A DNA stretch of 64,000 nt, taken from NCBI GenBank assembly GCA_964344985.1, contig CAYFPI010000007.1, positions 7,699-71,698 on the forward strand, given 5' to 3'. Under the pieces are notes generated by a model, which had not been told where the DNA came from, made no database searches, and worked only from the letters and a program-made list of their open reading frames with translations. Below, one piece after another: positions 1 to 8,220 of the stretch (positions are counted from its first letter, which is position 1; each line of letters opens with the position of its first letter). A program made the translations under genes and the position numbers. Source of the DNA: Thioglobus_A sp964344985. Lineage in GTDB: Bacteria > Pseudomonadota > Gammaproteobacteria > PS1 > Pseudothioglobaceae.

Positions 1-2219
1 AAAACACAATTATCTGCCACCAAGTCAGTCACTTCAACTGGCACACCTAAATATTCATCACCATTTTTAACTGATAAATTTTTAGCTGTTTTCTCATTCA
101 TTGATGCACTATTTACACGGCCAATTTTAGTTTGCTGCAGCGAATCAGAGTGCCTTAATAAAGCATCAGTTGCATAAGGCGAACTCTGCCAAATGACACT
201 AACCTGATCATTTGCTGTTGATAAGTTAATGTCATGAGAAAATTCATGCGCATTGTGCGCTTGGTGTGACACTTCGCTAAGTACTTGCGTTGAATCTGTA
301 AAGTGAAAACCTGGTAATTCCAACAAATCCGCTAATACTTTTAATACTTTCCAGGCAGGCTTTGATTCCTCTGGTGCTGCAACAGTGGCAGCAAATGACT
401 GGGCATCTCCATTGATGTTAATATGCGTGCCAGAGGTTTCATAAAAACTTGCTATTGGTAGCATTACATCGGAATATTTTGACGCTAGCTTGTTATTAAA
501 ACTATTAAGCGAGATAACAAAAGTATTGTCTTTAGATAAAGCGTTCATTGCCTTATCTAAGTGATGAAAATCATATTCAGGATAAACATCTAGAAGTACA
601 AATGCATTCATATCTGATTCAAGCATTTCATTGATGTTCATACCATTATTACTAGGTACAAATCCGACTAGCTCTGCACCTTTGGAATTGGCAGTTGAAC
701 TAATATTAAGTGTAGTACTATTAGTGTATTTAGCTATTTCACTAACTAGATTTGCAATATCTGCAGCGTTAGGATTATTAGCAATGTGCTCACCCAGAAC
801 AATCACCGAATCTTCAGAATTTAGAAGCTGCGCAGCCATTGCCTCAACCTCAGCACTTATATTAACCGCATCAAGATAGCTTGGAACTTCCAATGCATTT
901 TTGCTCATGAGCGTTTTTAATATTGCAGCCAACGTGTTAACAATTTCAACAGGAGCAATAATATTCTGCGTATTTAATGAATAATTAAAATCAAACGCCA
1001 TTGAATTAATAACATCAATACTTGCACCACCTAGTTGGGCCTTGCGCAAACGATGATTAATCATTGGTTGCTCTAATCTTGGATTTGATCCAATGATTAA
1101 TGCATGATCTACACCTTCTAAGCCAGATAATTTAATATTAGAATCAAGGTGAATGGTATTGTTCAAATCGCTAATATTAGTGCGATAATCAATGTTTTCA
1201 CAGCCTAACTCTCTACTTATTTTTTGCAGTAAATGCATCTCTTCTACTGTTGCTGTTTTGCTTGCAACAACACCTAAAGAGTCGAATTTACGACTGTTAA
1301 TAACATTATTTGTTAAACCTTTAATTGCGTAATCTAGCGCAACATTCCATTCAACCTCTTTCCACTGTCCTGAAACTTTGATTTGAGGTGCTAATAATCG
1401 ATTAACATGCGATAAACCCTCATAAGAAAAACGATCTCTGTCTGAAATCCAAGTTTCGTTAACGCTATCATTGTCGCCAGAAACAATACGCTTAACCTTG
1501 CCTTTATAGCTCTGAGCGTAAAGGTTTGACCCTGTTAAATCATGTCGTGCAATACTAGATGTTGAATTCATCTGCCAAGATCTAAGTTCGTACCTAAATG
1601 GCTTAGAGGTAAGTGCACCTACTGGGCAAACGTCAATCATATTGCCTGAAAGCTCGGAAGTAATACCTTCTGATAAAAATGGCTCAATTTTTAAATGATC
1701 ACCTCGACCCGTACCACCCATCTCTACAACGCCAGCAATTTCACTACCAAAACGCACACAACGTGTACAGTGAATACAGCGCGTCATATCGGTTTGAATC
1801 AAAGGTCCAATATCGCTATCTGCAACAATACGCTTACCTTCACTAAAACGAGAAACGTCTGACCCATACTCTACAGCCACATCTTGCAACTCACACTCGC
1901 CGCCTTGATCGCAAATTGGACAATCTAGCGGATGATTAATAAGCAAAAACTCCATCACTGCTTTTTGTGATTTTTTAGCTCTTTCATTTTGAGTATGAAT
2001 CTTCATACCGTCCATGATTGGCGTAGAACAAGCAGGCTGAGGTTTTGGCGAACCCTCTACATCAACTAAACACATTCGACATGATGCAGATACAGACAAC
2101 TTTTTATGGTAACAAAATCTTGGTACAGTAATCCCTTCTCTGTCAGTAACAGCGATTAACATTTCTCCCGCTTTCGCGTTAACTATATTACCGTCAATTT
2201 CAATTTCAATATCAGCCAT
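1..2219 (-). CDS. nuoG: NADH-quinone oxidoreductase subunit G (partial, 3' end outside window)
   Basis: This is the large iron-sulfur subunit of the complex I peripheral arm, which carries electrons from the NuoEF module toward NuoB. The frame is open from an ATG at 2219 to the window edge, giving 739 codons, so only a short C-terminal piece is missing. Cys36, Cys47, Cys50 and Cys64 form the N-terminal [2Fe-2S] ligand set. They are followed by an HPLDCPICDQGGECE segment (the His/Cys-ligated 4Fe-4S cluster) and by a CIHCTRC ... CPVGAL ferredoxin-like segment. A molybdopterin-oxidoreductase-like domain with an ISDRDRF stretch follows. It is the last nuo gene in the window, 12 bp downstream of nuoF. 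nuoH-N presumably lie beyond the edge. Confidence 0.95.
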   Translation of the reverse strand, partial: MADIEIEIDGNIVNAKAGEMLIAVTDREGITVPRFCYHKKLSVSASCRMCLVDVEGSPKPQPACSTPIMDGMKIHTQNERAKKSQKAVMEFLLINHPLDCPICDQGGECELQDVAVEYGSDVSRFSEGKRIVADSDIGPLIQTDMTRCIHCTRCVRFGSEIAGVVEMGGTGRGDHLKIEPFLSEGITSELSGNMIDVCPVGALTSKPFRYELRSWQMNSTSSIARHDLTGSNLYAQSYKGKVKRIVSGDNDSVNETWISDRDRFSYEGLSHVNRLLAPQIKVSGQWKEVEWNVALDYAIKGLTNNVINSRKFDSLGVVASKTATVEEMHLLQKISRELGCENIDYRTNISDLNNTIHLDSNIKLSGLEGVDHALIIGSNPRLEQPMINHRLRKAQLGGASIDVINSMAFDFNYSLNTQNIIAPVEIVNTLAAILKTLMSKNALEVPSYLDAVNISAEVEAMAAQLLNSEDSVIVLGEHIANNPNAADIANLVSEIAKYTNSTTLNISSTANSKGAELVGFVPSNNGMNINEMLESDMNAFVLLDVYPEYDFHHLDKAMNALSKDNTFVISLNSFNNKLASKYSDVMLPIASFYETSGTHININGDAQSFAATVAAPEESKPAWKVLKVLADLLELPGFHFTDSTQVLSEVSHQAHNAHEFSHDINLSTANDQVSVIWQSSPYATDALLRHSDSLQQTKIGRVNSASMNEKTAKNLSVKNGDEYLGVPVEVTDLVADNCV

Positions 2220-2231
2220 TTACTCTACCTA

Positions 2232-3500
2232 TTACCCTTTCACCATGCTCTTGCCGTTTTTAATATAGTATTCAAACTCTTCACGGAATTCTCTTAAAAA
2301 GCTTTCAACTGGCATTGCTGCAGCATCGCCCAATGCACAAATGGTATTGCCCATAATTTTGTCTTGAACACCTAGTAACAACTCAATATCATCACTTTTA
2401 CCTTCACCTTCGGTAATGCGCTTTAATACACGATATAACCAGCCTGTGCCTTCACGACAAGGCGTACATTGACCACAAGATTCGTCGTAATAAAAATGTG
2501 CTAATCGCGTTAATGCCTCAACCATACAAGTTGAATCATCCATAACAATAACTGAACCTGCTCCCAACATAGACCCTGCTTTATCAATGCCATCATAGTC
2601 CATGGTCATAGCCATGGCCTTTTCTGCTGTTAAAACCGGTGTAGATGAACCGCCTGGAATAACCGCTTTAAGTTTAGCACCATCACGCATTCCACCAGCC
2701 ATTTCAAGTAAATCTTTAAATGGCGTACCCATTGGTACTTCAAAATTTGCTGGATTTTTAACATGACCGGAAACTGAAAACAATTTACAGCCACCTGAAT
2801 TTTCTACACCGATATCAGCAAACCACTGACCGCCGTTTTTAATAATATCAGGCACCGATGCAAAACTCTCTGTGTTGTTGATAGTAGTTGGTTTGCCAAA
2901 CAAACCAACATTTGCTGGAAATGGCGGTTTAAATCTTGGCTGACCTTTTTTACCTTCAATCGATTCTAATAGTGCAGTCTCCTCACCACAAATATAAGCG
3001 CCTGCACCTAGGTGTGCATAAAGATTAAAGTCTATATCGCTACCTTGAATATTCTCACCCAACAAACCTGCTTCATAAGCCTCTTTCAAAGCGCCTTCAA
3101 AACGATTAAACGGTTCAATAAACTCGCCACGAATATAGTTATAGCCTGCTGTCGCATTCATGACAAAACTACCAATTGCCATGCCTTCAATAACTGCATG
3201 TGGATTAAATCTTAAAATATCACGATCTTTACAAGTACCTGGCTCGCCTTCATCAGAATTACAAACAATATATTTTTGGCCCTGCGCATTACGCGGCATA
3301 AAACTCCACTTAAGGCCAGTAGGGAATCCTGCGCCACCACGACCACGAAGCCCAGAGGCTTTAAGCTCGTCAATAATTTGTTCTGGCGTAAACTCACCTT
3401 TAAGAATTCTTCTCCATACAGAGTAACCACCATTTGCCTCATAAACCTTAAGGCTATGACAATTATCTTGGTCTAGATTTTTAAAACAAACTTCATTCAT
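2232..3500 (-). CDS. nuoF: NADH-quinone oxidoreductase subunit F
   Basis: NuoF is the NADH-oxidising subunit of complex I; it binds NADH and FMN and passes electrons to a 4Fe-4S cluster. The 422-residue product has the glycine-rich dinucleotide motif GRGGAGFPTG at about 53-62, an FMN-site stretch GAGAYICGEETAL, and cluster ligands Cys342, Cys345, Cys348 and Cys388. Length is normal for the family. It overlaps nuoE by 4 bp, so translation is probably coupled. It belongs to the minus-strand nuoABCDEFG operon. Confidence 0.97.
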   Translation of the reverse strand: MNEVCFKNLDQDNCHSLKVYEANGGYSVWRRILKGEFTPEQIIDELKASGLRGRGGAGFPTGLKWSFMPRNAQGQKYIVCNSDEGEPGTCKDRDILRFNPHAVIEGMAIGSFVMNATAGYNYIRGEFIEPFNRFEGALKEAYEAGLLGENIQGSDIDFNLYAHLGAGAYICGEETALLESIEGKKGQPRFKPPFPANVGLFGKPTTINNTESFASVPDIIKNGGQWFADIGVENSGGCKLFSVSGHVKNPANFEVPMGTPFKDLLEMAGGMRDGAKLKAVIPGGSSTPVLTAEKAMAMTMDYDGIDKAGSMLGAGSVIVMDDSTCMVEALTRLAHFYYDESCGQCTPCREGTGWLYRVLKRITEGEGKSDDIELLLGVQDKIMGNTICALGDAAAMPVESFLREFREEFEYYIKNGKSMVKG

Positions 3501-3970
3501 TTTAAGCCATCCACAATTTCATCAATTTTATCGGTGGTTAAATTTTCATAATACTGATCACCGATTTGAAACATTGGTGCACCCACACAAGCTCCCAAAC
3601 ATTCAACTTTTTTCACACTAATTAAGCCATCAGATGTTACTTCACCAGTTTTAACGCCTAGCTTATTTTCAAGATGAGCAATTAAATCGTCTGAACCGTT
3701 AAGCATGCATGAAATGTTGTGACAAAAACGAATCACATGCTTACCAACTGGCTTATGATTATAGTTTTCATAAAAGGTTGCTACTTCAGCTGCCGCAATG
3801 CCTGGCATTTGTAAATAATCAGCCACTTCCTGGATGGTATCGTGTGTCAATTGATTGTTGTTTTCAGCTTGAACAATTTTCAAAGCCTCCATTACTGCCG
3901 AGCTTTGTCGCCCTTGTGGATATTTTTCAATCCAGCTGTCAATTTGTTTTTTTGCGTTATCTGAAATCAT
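3497..3970 (-). CDS. nuoE: NADH-quinone oxidoreductase subunit E
   Basis: This is the thioredoxin-fold [2Fe-2S] subunit that partners NuoF in the NADH-dehydrogenase module. The 157-residue product carries the four expected ligands Cys83, Cys88, Cys124 and Cys128 (CxxxxC and CxxxC pairs), followed by the GAPMFQIGDQYYENLT signature. It overlaps nuoF at its 3' end and nuoD at its 5' end by 4 bp each, typical of a tightly coupled operon. Confidence 0.96.
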   Translation of the reverse strand: MISDNAKKQIDSWIEKYPQGRQSSAVMEALKIVQAENNNQLTHDTIQEVADYLQMPGIAAAEVATFYENYNHKPVGKHVIRFCHNISCMLNGSDDLIAHLENKLGVKTGEVTSDGLISVKKVECLGACVGAPMFQIGDQYYENLTTDKIDEIVDGLK

Positions 3971-5232
3971 CGATCTATCTCACCAAATACAATATCCTGT
4001 GTACCAATAATGGTTACCACATCTGAAAGCATGTGTCCTTTTGTCATCTCGTCCATAGAGGCTAGGTGCGCAAAACCAGGCGCTCTAATTTTTACTCGAT
4101 ACGGTTTATTAGCGCCATCAGAAATTAAATAAACACCAAACTCACCTTTTGGATGTTCAACAGCTGAATAAACCTCGCCTTCTGGCAAAGAATAGCCTTC
4201 GGTAAACAACTTAAAGTGATGAATTAAAGACTCCATATCATCTTTCATATCAGTGCGTTTTGGCGGTGATACTTTATGATCATCACTCATTACCGGACCA
4301 GGGTTATCCTTTAACCACGCTACACACTGCTCAATAATTCTATTTGATTGTCTAAGCTCTTCTAAACGCACTAAATAGCGATCATAACTATCGCCTGTCA
4401 CACCAACCGGGATATCGAAATCTAATTTATCGTAAACTGCATAAGGTTGATTTTTCCTAAGGTCCCAAGCAACACCAGAACCACGAAGCATTGGCCCTGT
4501 AAAGCCTAGTTGCTTAGCGCGCGATTTAGACACAATACCAATATTAACCAAACGTTGTTTCCAAATACGGTTCTCTGTTAATAAATCGTTGTACTGCTTA
4601 ATATGACGCGGAAATTCTTTAACAAAGTCTTCGATAAAATCTAGTAGCGAACCTTGACGGTTTGCATTCATTACCTCTAGTTCTTTATCAGTACGGAAGT
4701 CGGTTTTTAGGTATTTTGGCATTTGATCTGGTAGATCACGGTAAACACCACCTGGACGATAATAAGTAGCATGCATGCGTGATCCTGATACTGCCTCATA
4801 ACAATCAATCAACTTTTCTCTTTCTCTAAAACAATACAAGAAAATACTCATCGCACCCACATCAAGTGCGTGTGTTCCTAGCCACATTAAATGATTAAGA
4901 ATTCGAGTAATTTCATCAAACATAACGCGGATGTACTTAGCGCGCTCAGGCACTTCAAGCTCAAGCATGGTTTCAATNNNNNNNNNNATCGCCATAACAT
5001 AGGCATGCTCGTTACACATCATAGAGACGTAATCTAGGCGATCCATGTAACCGATTGACTGATTATATGGTTTTGATTCAGCTAATTTTTCAGTGCCTCG
5101 GTGTAACAAACCGATATGAGGATCAGCGCGTTCAATCACCTCTCCATCAATCTCTAAAATGAGGCGCAATACGCCATGTGCAGCAGGATGCTGAGGGCCA
5201 AAATTAAGTGTATAGTTACGAATCTCAGCCAT
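3967..5232 (-). CDS. nuoD: NADH-quinone oxidoreductase subunit D (contains a 10-N gap)
   Basis: NuoD is the 49-kDa subunit that helps form the quinone-reduction site next to NuoB. The start NYTLNFGPQHPAAHGVLRL is the classic N terminus and the C terminus FGEIDR is intact; it is a separate protein rather than the NuoCD fusion found in enterics. Ten Ns at 4978-4987 split HAYVMA from IETMLELEVPERAK. In homologues these two pieces are adjacent, so the gap probably adds residues that do not exist. The flanks share the dinucleotide AT, which fits two contigs that simply abut. It overlaps nuoE by 4 bp and is 1 bp from nuoC. Confidence 0.96.
   Translation of the reverse strand: MAEIRNYTLNFGPQHPAAHGVLRLILEIDGEVIERADPHIGLLHRGTEKLAESKPYNQSIGYMDRLDYVSMMCNEHAYVMAXXXXIETMLELEVPERAKYIRVMFDEITRILNHLMWLGTHALDVGAMSIFLYCFREREKLIDCYEAVSGSRMHATYYRPGGVYRDLPDQMPKYLKTDFRTDKELEVMNANRQGSLLDFIEDFVKEFPRHIKQYNDLLTENRIWKQRLVNIGIVSKSRAKQLGFTGPMLRGSGVAWDLRKNQPYAVYDKLDFDIPVGVTGDSYDRYLVRLEELRQSNRIIEQCVAWLKDNPGPVMSDDHKVSPPKRTDMKDDMESLIHHFKLFTEGYSLPEGEVYSAVEHPKGEFGVYLISDGANKPYRVKIRAPGFAHLASMDEMTKGHMLSDVVTIIGTQDIVFGEIDR
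4978..4987. other. Assembly gap (10 N) inside nuoD
   Basis: A run of ten Ns. Joining the flanks with a shared AT restores the uninterrupted NuoD family sequence (VMA-IETML), so the real gap length is probably zero. Confidence 0.9.
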
Positions 5233-5233
5233 A

Positions 5234-5848
5234 TTACTTCCTAATTACCTTTGGTACACTAACGTTAGGTTCAATACTAACTTTTTCATAGACAACACGC
5301 CCCAAATCTTCGTCATAACGCATTTCCACCTCGCCAATCATTGGGAAATCTTTTCTTAGTGGATGACCAACAAACCCGTAATCTGTTAAGATTCTACGTA
5401 AATCATCATGATTTTCAAATAAAATACCAAATAAATCAAAAGCTTCACGCTCATACCAGTCAGCAGATGTCCAAATATTGGTAACTGACTGTATGATTGG
5501 TGCATCTTCTTCAACAAATGCTTTAACCCTAATTCGGTAATTTTTACTAACTGATAATAAGTGATACACCACTGCAAAACGTTGCTGGTGTTGGTGCTTG
5601 CTTGTTTGGTCACTTCTGCCTCTAGAAAAACCAGTATTGCTCGCATCACTTTCCCATTCCGACTCACCATATGATAGATAATCAACACCACACAAATCAA
5701 TCAAAGTGTCAAAAGATAAAGTATCTCTTAAAGTTAAACAAGATTTGATAATATCTTTACTATCAACTGTTAGAGTTAGCTCACCAAAAGCTTCGACTAG
5801 ATTCTCTTCGCCAAAAGCTTCGACTAATTGTTCTTTTAATTCTTCCAT
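5234..5848 (-). CDS. nuoC: NADH-quinone oxidoreductase subunit C
   Basis: This is the 30-kDa complex I subunit that packs against NuoD. The 204-residue protein contains the family core: RFAVVYHLLSVSKN, the DWYEREAFDLFGI segment and the HPLRKDFPM C-terminal signature. There is a hydrophilic insertion at about 62-83, before RFAVVYHL, and a duplicated nonapeptide LVEAFGEEN/LVEAFGELT near the N terminus. The duplication is encoded by a 27-bp near-tandem DNA repeat. It lies between nuoB (2-bp gap) and nuoD (1-bp gap). Confidence 0.95.
   Translation of the reverse strand: MEELKEQLVEAFGEENLVEAFGELTLTVDSKDIIKSCLTLRDTLSFDTLIDLCGVDYLSYGESEWESDASNTGFSRGRSDQTSKHQHQQRFAVVYHLLSVSKNYRIRVKAFVEEDAPIIQSVTNIWTSADWYEREAFDLFGILFENHDDLRRILTDYGFVGHPLRKDFPMIGEVEMRYDEDLGRVVYEKVSIEPNVSVPKVIRK
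5784..5826 (-). repeat. 27-bp-period direct duplication inside nuoC
   Basis: The 16-bp string ccaaaagcttcgacta occurs at 5784-5799 and again at 5811-5826, a 27-bp period. It duplicates nine residues (LVEAFGE plus two) in the N-terminal helix of NuoC while keeping the frame. Confidence 0.85.
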
Positions 5849-5850
5849 AA

Positions 5851-6330
5851 TTAAGTGCGTGCAATCGTATTAGTACGACGAATCTTATCTTGCAATTGCA
5901 TGATTCCGTAAAGCAGTGCTTCTGCTGTTGGTGGGCAACCTGGTACATAAACATCCACAGGCACGATGCGATCACAACCACGAACAACTGCATAAGAATA
6001 ATGATAATAACCACCACCATTTGCGCACGATCCCATAGAAATTACCCATCTAGGCTCTGGCATTTGGTCATAAACCTTTCTCAGTGCTGGTGCCATTTTA
6101 TTAGTTAGCGTACCAGCCACAATCATCAAATCTGATTGGCGTGGTGTCGGTCTAAAAACAATACCAAATCGGTCAAGATCGTAGCGTGAAGAACCCGCCT
6201 CCATCATCTCAACAGCACAACAAGCCAAGCCAAATGTCATTGGCCAAAGCGAACCCGTTCTTGCCCAATTAATAACACTATCAAGTGAGGTGGTAACAAA
6301 ACCTTCTTTCATTAAGCCTTCAATTGCCAT
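5851..6330 (-). CDS. nuoB: NADH-quinone oxidoreductase subunit B
   Basis: NuoB carries cluster N2, the terminal 4Fe-4S cluster that reduces ubiquinone. The 159-residue product has the tandem cysteines Cys37-Cys38 in FGLACCAVEMM, plus Cys102 (SMGSCANGGG) and Cys132 (YVPGCPPTAEA), the complete N2 ligand set. Length and start are normal. It is 13 bp downstream of nuoA. Confidence 0.97.
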   Translation of the reverse strand: MAIEGLMKEGFVTTSLDSVINWARTGSLWPMTFGLACCAVEMMEAGSSRYDLDRFGIVFRPTPRQSDLMIVAGTLTNKMAPALRKVYDQMPEPRWVISMGSCANGGGYYHYSYAVVRGCDRIVPVDVYVPGCPPTAEALLYGIMQLQDKIRRTNTIART

Positions 6331-6343
6331 AATCAGTCCTTTG

Positions 6344-6700
6344 TTATTCCCACTCTAAGGCGCCATTTTTCCATTCAAAAATGAATCCGACCACCAATAA
6401 AAATAAGAAAATACTAATGGCAACAAAGCCAAACCAACCAAGTTGAGATTGAACAACAGCCCATGGAAAGACAAAGGCTACCTCCAAATCAAACAAGATA
6501 AACAAAATTGCTACCAGGTAGTAGCGAACATTGAAATACATACGAGAATCATCAAATGCAGGAAATCCACATTCAAATTGAGAATTTTTTTCTTCGTCTG
6601 GTTTGCTCGGACCTAATAAATATCCTATTAACATTGGCCCTACGCCAAAACCCAAGCCTAGAATAATAAAAACAATAATGGGTAGATAGTTCTCTAACAC
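6344..6700 (-). CDS. nuoA: NADH-quinone oxidoreductase subunit A
   Basis: NuoA is a small membrane subunit of the complex I proton-pumping arm with three transmembrane helices (about 7-28, 62-82 and 88-108). The FECGFPAFDDSR loop, including the conserved Cys44 and acidic residues, lies between helices 1 and 2. The start is a GTG at 6700 preceded by a good GGAGAG ribosome-binding site. It is the first gene of the operon; a TATAAT element lies about 35 bp upstream. Confidence 0.96.
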   Translation of the reverse strand: MLENYLPIIVFIILGLGFGVGPMLIGYLLGPSKPDEEKNSQFECGFPAFDDSRMYFNVRYYLVAILFILFDLEVAFVFPWAVVQSQLGWFGFVAISIFLFLLVVGFIFEWKNGALEWE

Positions 6701-6733
6701 CTAACTCTCCAAACTCAAAAACATGATTCAAAT

Positions 6734-6739
6734 ATTATA
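6734..6739 (-). promoter_or_regulatory. Candidate -10 element for the nuo operon
   Basis: TATAAT on the minus strand lies in the 95-bp spacer between tldD and nuoA, about 35 bp before the GTG start. No convincing -35 hexamer is present at 16-18 bp, so this is only a candidate promoter. Confidence 0.45.
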
Positions 6740-6795
6740 TCTAATTTAGCCGGCAAATCTATAGATAAGCGCCAATAGATTACCAAGTTGTTTTA

Positions 6796-8220
6796 CTACG
6801 AACCAACCTCGGTTCCACCTACTGTCAATTCGTCAATTTTTAAGCTGGGTTGGCCAACACCAACAGGCACAGATTGCCCATCTTTGCCACACACACCAAT
6901 ACCACCATCAAGCTTTAAATCACCACCTACCATGGAAATCTTTTTCAACACTTCATCACCTGAACCGATTAATGTCGCGCCCTTAACTGGATGAGATATT
7001 TTTCCATTTTTAATTAAATAAGCTTCATTAGCACTAAATACAAATTTTCCAGAGGTAATATCCACCTGACCACCATCAAAATTAAGTGCATAAATACCAT
7101 CATCAACTGAGGCAATCATTTCATCAACACTATCCTGCCCATTAAGCATATAAGTATTTGTCATTCTCGGCATTGGAATGTGTGCATAAGATTCACGTCT
7201 AGCATTACCCGTTGACTCCATACTCATTAACCGAGCATTCATCTTGTCAAACAAATAACTTTTTAAAATACCGTTTTCAATTAACATTGTATTTTGTGTT
7301 GGCACACCTTCATCATCTATCGTCAAACTTCCGCGCCTATCTGCCAAGGTGCCATTATCAACAATACTACACTTTGAACTAGCAACTTGCTCGCCAATTC
7401 TACCGGTAAAAACTGAAGATCCTTTACGATTAAAATCTCCTTCAAGGCCGTGGCCAATCGCCTCATGAAGAAGCACTCCAGGCCAACCAGATCCTAAGAT
7501 AACTGGCATATTGCCAGCAGGTGCATTTTTAGCCTCCAAGGCAACCAAAGCTTGTCTGATAGCCTCAGCAACATAAGCCTCGCCTAAATCATTATCAATA
7601 AAATGACGATAGCCATATCTACCACCACCGCCACTTGAGGCAGATTCGATCCTTCCATTGTGTTCAACAATAACACTCACACTCACTCTTACCATTGGAC
7701 GGTAATCTTGCTGATAAACACCATCACTCGAAGCAATCAATACTTCAGAATAAGCGCCTGATATAGAGGCGCTAACTTGCTTAACTTTTGATTCTTTTCT
7801 AGCCAAAGAATCAATCTTATTAAGAAAATCAACCTTTTCTTCTGAGCCTAAAGAATCTAATGGATTTAAATTACTATATTTTGCAATTTCTGGCACTGAT
7901 TGAAAGGTTTGTATTCTTTGCTTTGGAGGTGTGCTAGATATACCTTTTGCAAAATTAATAGCTTGCGAAATCGCTTCAATATTCAAATCATCCGAATAGG
8001 AAAATCCAGTTTGCTCACCACTCACTGCACGAGCACCCACACCATGACTAATGTGATAAGTGCCTGATTTCACAATACTTTCTTCCAAAAACCAACTCTC
8101 CGCAACAGAGTGCTGAAAATACAAGTCAGCATAATCCGTGCCACTGGCTGATAAATCCTCCACTAAGGTGTGAATCTTTTCTTGATTTAGATGATGATCA
8201 TCTAACAATTGTTTAATCAT
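6796..8220 (-). CDS. tldD: Metalloprotease TldD
   Basis: TldD forms a heterodimeric zinc protease with TldE/PmbA that degrades unfolded peptides, and in some bacteria matures peptide antibiotics or antitoxins. The 474-residue product has the family HExxxH zinc motif (His252, Glu253, His257 in HEAIGHGLEGD) and the C-terminal glycine-rich GGIGVCGKDGQSVPVGVGQP segment. Length is normal. It overlaps the upstream YhdP-like gene by 4 bp, so the two are probably cotranscribed. No pmbA partner is in this window. Confidence 0.95.
   Translation of the reverse strand: MIKQLLDDHHLNQEKIHTLVEDLSASGTDYADLYFQHSVAESWFLEESIVKSGTYHISHGVGARAVSGEQTGFSYSDDLNIEAISQAINFAKGISSTPPKQRIQTFQSVPEIAKYSNLNPLDSLGSEEKVDFLNKIDSLARKESKVKQVSASISGAYSEVLIASSDGVYQQDYRPMVRVSVSVIVEHNGRIESASSGGGGRYGYRHFIDNDLGEAYVAEAIRQALVALEAKNAPAGNMPVILGSGWPGVLLHEAIGHGLEGDFNRKGSSVFTGRIGEQVASSKCSIVDNGTLADRRGSLTIDDEGVPTQNTMLIENGILKSYLFDKMNARLMSMESTGNARRESYAHIPMPRMTNTYMLNGQDSVDEMIASVDDGIYALNFDGGQVDITSGKFVFSANEAYLIKNGKISHPVKGATLIGSGDEVLKKISMVGGDLKLDGGIGVCGKDGQSVPVGVGQPSLKIDELTVGGTEVGS

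Noticed and set aside
631..879. An 82-codon plus-strand open frame.
   Set aside because: It lies entirely opposite nuoG, whose protein sequence is unmistakable, and has no ribosome-binding site.
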